Assembly: GCA_028293265.1 (NCBI GenBank)
Contig: JAQGPB010000310.1
Coordinates: forward strand, 1-8,437
Length of the DNA: 8,437 nt
Origin: Pedosphaera sp.
GTDB lineage: Bacteria > Verrucomicrobiota > Verrucomicrobiae > Limisphaerales > Pedosphaeraceae
Reading direction: 5' to 3'
Positions within the stretch are counted from its first letter, which is position 1. The number at the start of each line of letters is the position of its first letter. Made by a program: the position numbers and the translations under genes. The notes beneath the pieces were generated by a model. That model saw only the letters and a program-made list of their open reading frames with translations. It searched no databases and was not told the origin of the DNA. Shown here piece after piece: positions 5,223-8,437 of the stretch.

Positions 5223-6629
5223 ATGAATAACAATCACGGCCTTAATTTGATCGCCCCGCGCATTACCCCGGTTCTCGACCCTGCCTTTCGCCCGGCGGCT
5301 TTGGCCAATCGCGCGTTCCACGAATTGGTACGTGCCAGCAAGGGCGCCGTGCCAACGGAACTCGCCTTGGAACAGGCGGATGGTTCGGTGTTTCGTTTCA
5401 AAACCGAACTGTTGCCGGAGGGGCATCCACAGGCGGCGGGGAATTTCATTCATGTTGAGCGGATGGTTAAATTTCTTTTGTGGTCGCGCGGCGGTTTTCG
5501 AATTTATTTCAACGGCCCCAAATCGGTTGGCAAGGCGTTGCAAAGGCATTATCGCGAAACGCCCACGGGGAAGTTTGATTCGGAGATCATCGGCAGCCGC
5601 ATTTTCGACCGGCCCATCGAGGTGGTGATGACACAGGACATTCCGGCGGAACGCGCTAACACAACGCCGCTGGGCCGGCATCTGGATGGTTGTCGCATCG
5701 GTTTTGACCTGGGCGGGAGTGATCGGAAGGTGGCCGCCGTCATCGACGGCAAGGTGGTTTTCAGTGAGGAAACGGTTTGGGACCCGGTCAAGCAGACCGA
5801 TCCGCAATATCATTACGACGGCATCATGCACTCGCTGAAACTGGCGGCGAAACATCTGCCGCGCGTGGACGCGATTGGCGGGAGTTCCGCCGGGGTTTAT
5901 GTGAACAACCGCGTAAAGGTGGCTTCGCTGTTTCGCGGCATTGCTCCCGACGTTTTTGAGCGCAGCGTGAAAGACATGTTCCTGAACATCCGCAAGGAAT
6001 GGGGAAATGTTCCGTTCGAAGTCGTCAACGATGGCGAGGTGACGGCATTGGCGGGCTCGATGTCGCTGGGGCAGAATGGCGTGCTGGGCATTGCGCTGGG
6101 CACCAGCACCGCGGGCGGATATGTGAACATGGAAGGCAACATCACTTCGTGGCTGAACGAACTGGCCTTCATGCCCATTGATTACAATCCCGCCGCGCCG
6201 GTGGATGAATGGTCGGGTGATTACGGTTGCGGTGTGCAATATTTTTCGCAACAAGGCGTGGGGCGGTTGCTGGCAGTCGCCGGGATTGAAACCGACGCCG
6301 CACTGGGATTGCCGGAAAAACTGAAGCAGGTGCAGATGCTGATGCAACACGGCGATTATCGCGCGCAAAAGATTTACCAAACTATCGGGACCTGCCTCGG
6401 TTATGGTCTCGCGCACTACGCGGATTTTTATGATTTCAAAAACGTGCTCATCCTGGGGCGCGTTACGTCCGGCGCGGGCGGCGACGTGATCATCGCGGGA
6501 GCGAAGGAAGTTTTGAAAATCGAATTTCCCGAACTGGCGGGCCGCATCGCCTTCCAGATTCCGGATGAGAAGGACAAACGTCATGGTCAGGCAATTGCGG
6601 CGGCGAGTTTGCCGAAGTTGAAGGCTTGA
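5223..6629 (+). CDS. ROK-like sugar kinase (ASKHA fold), divergent
   Basis: This 468-residue cytoplasmic protein would phosphorylate a sugar with ATP. An N-terminal region of about 155 residues without a recognised domain precedes the kinase core. The core shows a phosphate-1 loop GFDLGGSDRK (G160, D162, G164-G165), a GGSSAGVYVNN segment, the likely catalytic base in VVNDGEVTALAG (N269, D270), and a phosphate-2 loop GIALGTSTAGGYV. The usual ROK zinc motif (CxCGxxGCxE) is not present; only a GDYGCG segment sits near that place, so zinc binding is probably lost. It is longer than typical ROK kinases (about 300) because of the N-terminal part. No HTH is seen, so it is not a ROK repressor. The ATG at 5223 is chosen; the frame is open from a TTG at 5142, but that stretch holds a dyad. 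It is the first gene of an operon with a PIG-L deacetylase 27 bp downstream, which hints at an amino sugar as substrate. Confidence 0.82.
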   Translation: MNNNHGLNLIAPRITPVLDPAFRPAALANRAFHELVRASKGAVPTELALEQADGSVFRFKTELLPEGHPQAAGNFIHVERMVKFLLWSRGGFRIYFNGPKSVGKALQRHYRETPTGKFDSEIIGSRIFDRPIEVVMTQDIPAERANTTPLGRHLDGCRIGFDLGGSDRKVAAVIDGKVVFSEETVWDPVKQTDPQYHYDGIMHSLKLAAKHLPRVDAIGGSSAGVYVNNRVKVASLFRGIAPDVFERSVKDMFLNIRKEWGNVPFEVVNDGEVTALAGSMSLGQNGVLGIALGTSTAGGYVNMEGNITSWLNELAFMPIDYNPAAPVDEWSGDYGCGVQYFSQQGVGRLLAVAGIETDAALGLPEKLKQVQMLMQHGDYRAQKIYQTIGTCLGYGLAHYADFYDFKNVLILGRVTSGAGGDVIIAGAKEVLKIEFPELAGRIAFQIPDEKDKRHGQAIAAASLPKLKA

Positions 6630-6656
6630 TGTTCCGGCTGCCGTTGAAAACAAATC

Positions 6657-7514
6657 ATGAACCCATATCACCATCTCGTTTCCGAATACGCGCGGTTTGC
6701 GAAGGAAGGAAAATCGTATCCATTGGGCAAATTCGCGCGGCTGCCACGGCCCGACTTGCTGGCCAATGCGCCCAAGGCGTTGATTTTTTCGCCGCACCCC
6801 GATGATGAAGTCATCATCGGCGGACTGGCGCTGCGGCTGATGCGTGAGTCTGGTTGGAATGTGATCAATGTGGCGGTGACGCAGGGCAGCAAGAAAGAGC
6901 GTCAGGCGGAGCGGTTGGCGGAGTTGAAGGCATGTTGCGACTGCATCGGTTTTGGCTTGGTGCAGACCGCGCCGAGCGGGTTGGAGAAGGTGAACGTCAA
7001 GACGCGCGAACAGGACCCGGCGTATTGGGCAAATTCGGTCAAAGTGATTGCGGACATTCTGGCAAAGCATCAGCCGCGGGCGATTCTGGTTCCGCACGAA
7101 GCTGATTCCAACAGTTCGCATATCGGGACGCATTTTTTGGTGATGGATGCGTTGAAGAGCCTGCCCGCGAATTTCACCTGCCACGTGGTGGAGACGGAAT
7201 TTTGGGGCGCGATGACGACGCCGAATTTGATGGTCGAAATCAGCCCGCGCGATCTCGGCGATCTCCTTACTGCGCTGACTTTTCATGTCGGCGAGGTGCA
7301 GCGGAATCCGTATCATCTCTCGGTCCCGGCGTGGATGCAGGACAACGTGCGGCGTGGTGCGGAACTGGTGGGCGCGCAGGGCGGGGCGGCACCGGATTAC
7401 GTTTTCGCGACGCTTTACCGGCTGCGCAAATGGAGCGAAGGCAGGCTGGTGAAACATTTTGAGGGCGGGCGTTTGCTTTCGGCCAATGAAAAAGCCGGTG
7501 AGTTGCTCAAATGA
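6657..7514 (+). CDS. PIG-L family zinc-dependent deacetylase
   Basis: This 285-residue enzyme would remove an N-acetyl group from a sugar-linked amine (the LmbE/PIG-L family includes GlcNAc-PI, MshB and BshB deacetylases). After about 40 leading residues comes the zinc and catalytic motif PHPDDE at 46-51 (H47, D49, D50), then a Rossmann-like strand/helix pair (NVINVAVTQGSKKERQAER). The second half of the site is PHEADSNSSHIGTH, with H147, D150, H155 and H159; H155 is the likely third zinc ligand. Length is normal and there is no signal peptide, so it acts in the cytoplasm. It sits between a sugar kinase and a purine-type deaminase, and its stop overlaps the next start (ATGA), so translation is probably coupled. 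I infer action on an acetylated amino sugar or a sugar conjugate; the exact substrate is unknown. Confidence 0.87.
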   Translation: MNPYHHLVSEYARFAKEGKSYPLGKFARLPRPDLLANAPKALIFSPHPDDEVIIGGLALRLMRESGWNVINVAVTQGSKKERQAERLAELKACCDCIGFGLVQTAPSGLEKVNVKTREQDPAYWANSVKVIADILAKHQPRAILVPHEADSNSSHIGTHFLVMDALKSLPANFTCHVVETEFWGAMTTPNLMVEISPRDLGDLLTALTFHVGEVQRNPYHLSVPAWMQDNVRRGAELVGAQGGAAPDYVFATLYRLRKWSEGRLVKHFEGGRLLSANEKAGELLK

Positions 7515-7978
7515 AAAAGGCGTTCATGCACGAGGCCATCTGCATCTCGATCCAGATGATGCGGCGCAACCAAGGCGGGCCGTTTGGCGCGGTGGTGGTG
7601 CGGAACGGCAAAATCATCGGCAAGGGCTGGAACCAAGTGACTTCCGCGAACGACCCAACCGCTCATGCGGAAGTCGTGGCGATCCGCGAAGCATGCCGCA
7701 GGTTGAAAACATTTCATCTGGAGGATTGCGAGCTGTACACGAGTTGCGAGCCGTGCCCGATGTGCCTCTCGGCGATGTATTGGTCGCGGTTGAAAAAGGT
7801 CTATTATGCCAATACGAGGAAGGACGCGGCGGAGATCGAGTTTGATGATGATTTTATTTATCGAGAAGTCGGCTTACCAATTGTCAAACGCGCACTGCCG
7901 ATGAAACAATTCATGCGGGAGGAAGCTCTGGCGGCTTTTACGGAGTGGAAGCACAAGGCGGACAAGGTGCGGTATTAG
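7511..7978 (+). CDS. guaD: Guanine deaminase, CDA-fold (GuaD type)
   Basis: This 155-residue cytoplasmic zinc enzyme would deaminate guanine to xanthine. The zinc and proton-relay motif is TAHAE (H52, E54) and the second zinc motif is TSCEPCPMC (C82, C85). The surrounding string NDPTAHAEVVAIR, the YTSCEPCPMCL segment and FDDDFIYRE closely match what I remember of Bacillus subtilis GuaD (156 aa), including length and the family's C-terminal tail. Other deaminases of the same fold (tRNA adenosine, cytosine) lack the FDD-FIY segment, so guanine is the best guess. The start ATG overlaps the PIG-L stop, and GGTGAG at about 7497-7502 may serve as ribosome binding site. A different amino-purine or pterin substrate cannot be excluded. 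Confidence 0.88.
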   Translation: MKKAFMHEAICISIQMMRRNQGGPFGAVVVRNGKIIGKGWNQVTSANDPTAHAEVVAIREACRRLKTFHLEDCELYTSCEPCPMCLSAMYWSRLKKVYYANTRKDAAEIEFDDDFIYREVGLPIVKRALPMKQFMREEALAAFTEWKHKADKVRY

Positions 7979-7993
7979 CATGGCTGCATTGGG

Positions 7994-7999
7994 TTGACA
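7994..7999 (+). promoter_or_regulatory. Consensus -35 box TTGACA ahead of the toxin-antitoxin pair
   Basis: A perfect TTGACA lies 43 bp before the antitoxin ATG in a 63-bp gap. The matching -10 at 17-bp spacing would be CATTTT (8017-8022), which is poor, so the promoter is only plausible. Confidence 0.35.
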
Positions 8000-8041
8000 T
8001 TTGAGGCCGGATGCGACATTTTTGCTTGAAACGCATTATTT

Positions 8042-8275
8042 ATGGCGGAATTAACTCTTGACCAAGTTCTCTCATACGCCGAGGCCCTGCCGGCCGAGGA
8101 CCAGGAAATGCTGGCCGAACTGCTCAAGAAACGACGGATTGAGGCTTGGCGGGAAGAAACCGCCGCGCATGCCCGTGAAGCAGTCACAGCCTATCACTCT
8201 CGCAAGACAAAGGCGCAATCTGCCCAAGCGATCATTGCCCGTTTGCGCTCCGGCTTGAAAAAATCCTCCGAATAG
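8042..8275 (+). CDS. Probable antitoxin of a type II toxin-antitoxin pair, 77 aa
   Basis: A small, acidic-then-basic helical protein. The N-terminal part LTLDQVLSYAEALPAEDQEM followed by LAELLKKRR resembles the start of many short addiction-module components (LxxLPxEDQxxLxELL). The C-terminal half is charged and rich in A, K and R, fitting a tail that wraps a toxin. Only 3 bp separate its stop from the ATG of a RelE-like gene, and that position is the best evidence for its role. I do not recognise a specific antitoxin family. No Shine-Dalgarno is seen before the ATG at 8042. Confidence 0.66.
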   Translation: MAELTLDQVLSYAEALPAEDQEMLAELLKKRRIEAWREETAAHAREAVTAYHSRKTKAQSAQAIIARLRSGLKKSSE

Positions 8276-8278
8276 GCG

Positions 8279-8437
8279 ATGCGCGAATTGGTTTTAAATT
8301 CGCGCTTTGAAAGATCATTCCGGCGTCTGGTCAGAAAGACGCCGTCCCTACAAGACCAGATTGAGGCAACCCTTGCGCGGATGAGCGCGGATTTGAGGGA
8401 TCCCAAATTGAAAACCCATCATTTGAGCGGACCGCTT
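8279..8437 (+). CDS. RelE/YafQ-like toxin, 5' part only (cut by window edge)
   Basis: The ATG at 8279 opens 53 codons that run off the right edge. The translation has FERSFRRLVRKTPSLQDQIE (residues 10-29), then a helix, DPKLKTHHLSGPL at the edge. F-x-RS-F-RRL-x-RK near the N-terminus and a P-x-LKTH-x-L-x-G-x-L string near residue 42 are characteristic of RelE-superfamily ribosome-dependent mRNA interferases such as YafQ. The catalytic C-terminal residues lie outside the window, so activity cannot be judged. It follows the antitoxin-like gene by 3 bp, the usual antitoxin-first order. Confidence 0.72.
   Translation, partial: MRELVLNSRFERSFRRLVRKTPSLQDQIEATLARMSADLRDPKLKTHHLSGPL

Noticed and set aside
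5175..7457. A 760-codon open frame on the minus strand
   Set aside because: It lies antisense to the ROK and PIG-L genes, whose motifs are clear. Its translation is rich in H, R and Q without domains, as expected from the complement of GC-rich codons.

Overview
The window looks like chromosomal DNA from a GC-rich soil or freshwater bacterium, most likely an uncultured Verrucomicrobiota member of the Limisphaerales/Pedosphaera type. The main clue is a set of short dispersed repeats that I associate with that lineage: 7-bp tandem GATGTTC and CAATCCG units, a long GC-rich inverted repeat around CCCCCATTG/CAATGGGGG, and CTCCAATA-like 8-bp units. Start codons mostly lack a strong Shine-Dalgarno sequence. 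The lineage call is recognition from memory, not a search result.

Left part (1-2735): after a short leader, a large P1B-type heavy-metal ATPase (SPC transmembrane motif, C-terminal HEGST motif, closest to the P1B-4 cobalt/iron/zinc exporters) runs rightward. Its most striking property is a 72-codon in-frame insert at about 1893-2108. The insert is made of three different repeat types laid end to end, and it sits between the nucleotide-binding part and the rest of the phosphorylation domain.

Middle part (2718-4369): two leftward genes of unknown function, a 194-aa protein in clearly AT-richer DNA and a 117-aa small protein, form a probable two-gene unit. It converges on and overlaps the ATPase stop. 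Divergent from it is a GNAT acetyltransferase of the RimJ/RimL type.

Repeat-flanked small gene (4370-5222): a 176-aa helical, HTH-like protein has an 8-bp tandem repeat ending just before its start codon and a 10-bp triple repeat overlapping its stop codon. The leader that follows carries two dyads.

Right part (5223-7978): a compact rightward operon encodes a divergent ROK-type sugar kinase, a PIG-L zinc deacetylase and a GuaD-type guanine deaminase. The last two overlap by ATGA. Kinase plus deacetylase suggests amino-sugar or N-acetyl-sugar processing; the reason for the deaminase is not clear. The window ends in a probable type II toxin-antitoxin pair: a small antitoxin-like gene, then a RelE/YafQ-like toxin cut off by the right edge.

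There is no rRNA, tRNA, CRISPR array, integrase or transposase that I can see. The candidate for something undescribed is the repeat system itself: multi-family, composite, able to enter a coding sequence in frame, and also placed at gene boundaries.
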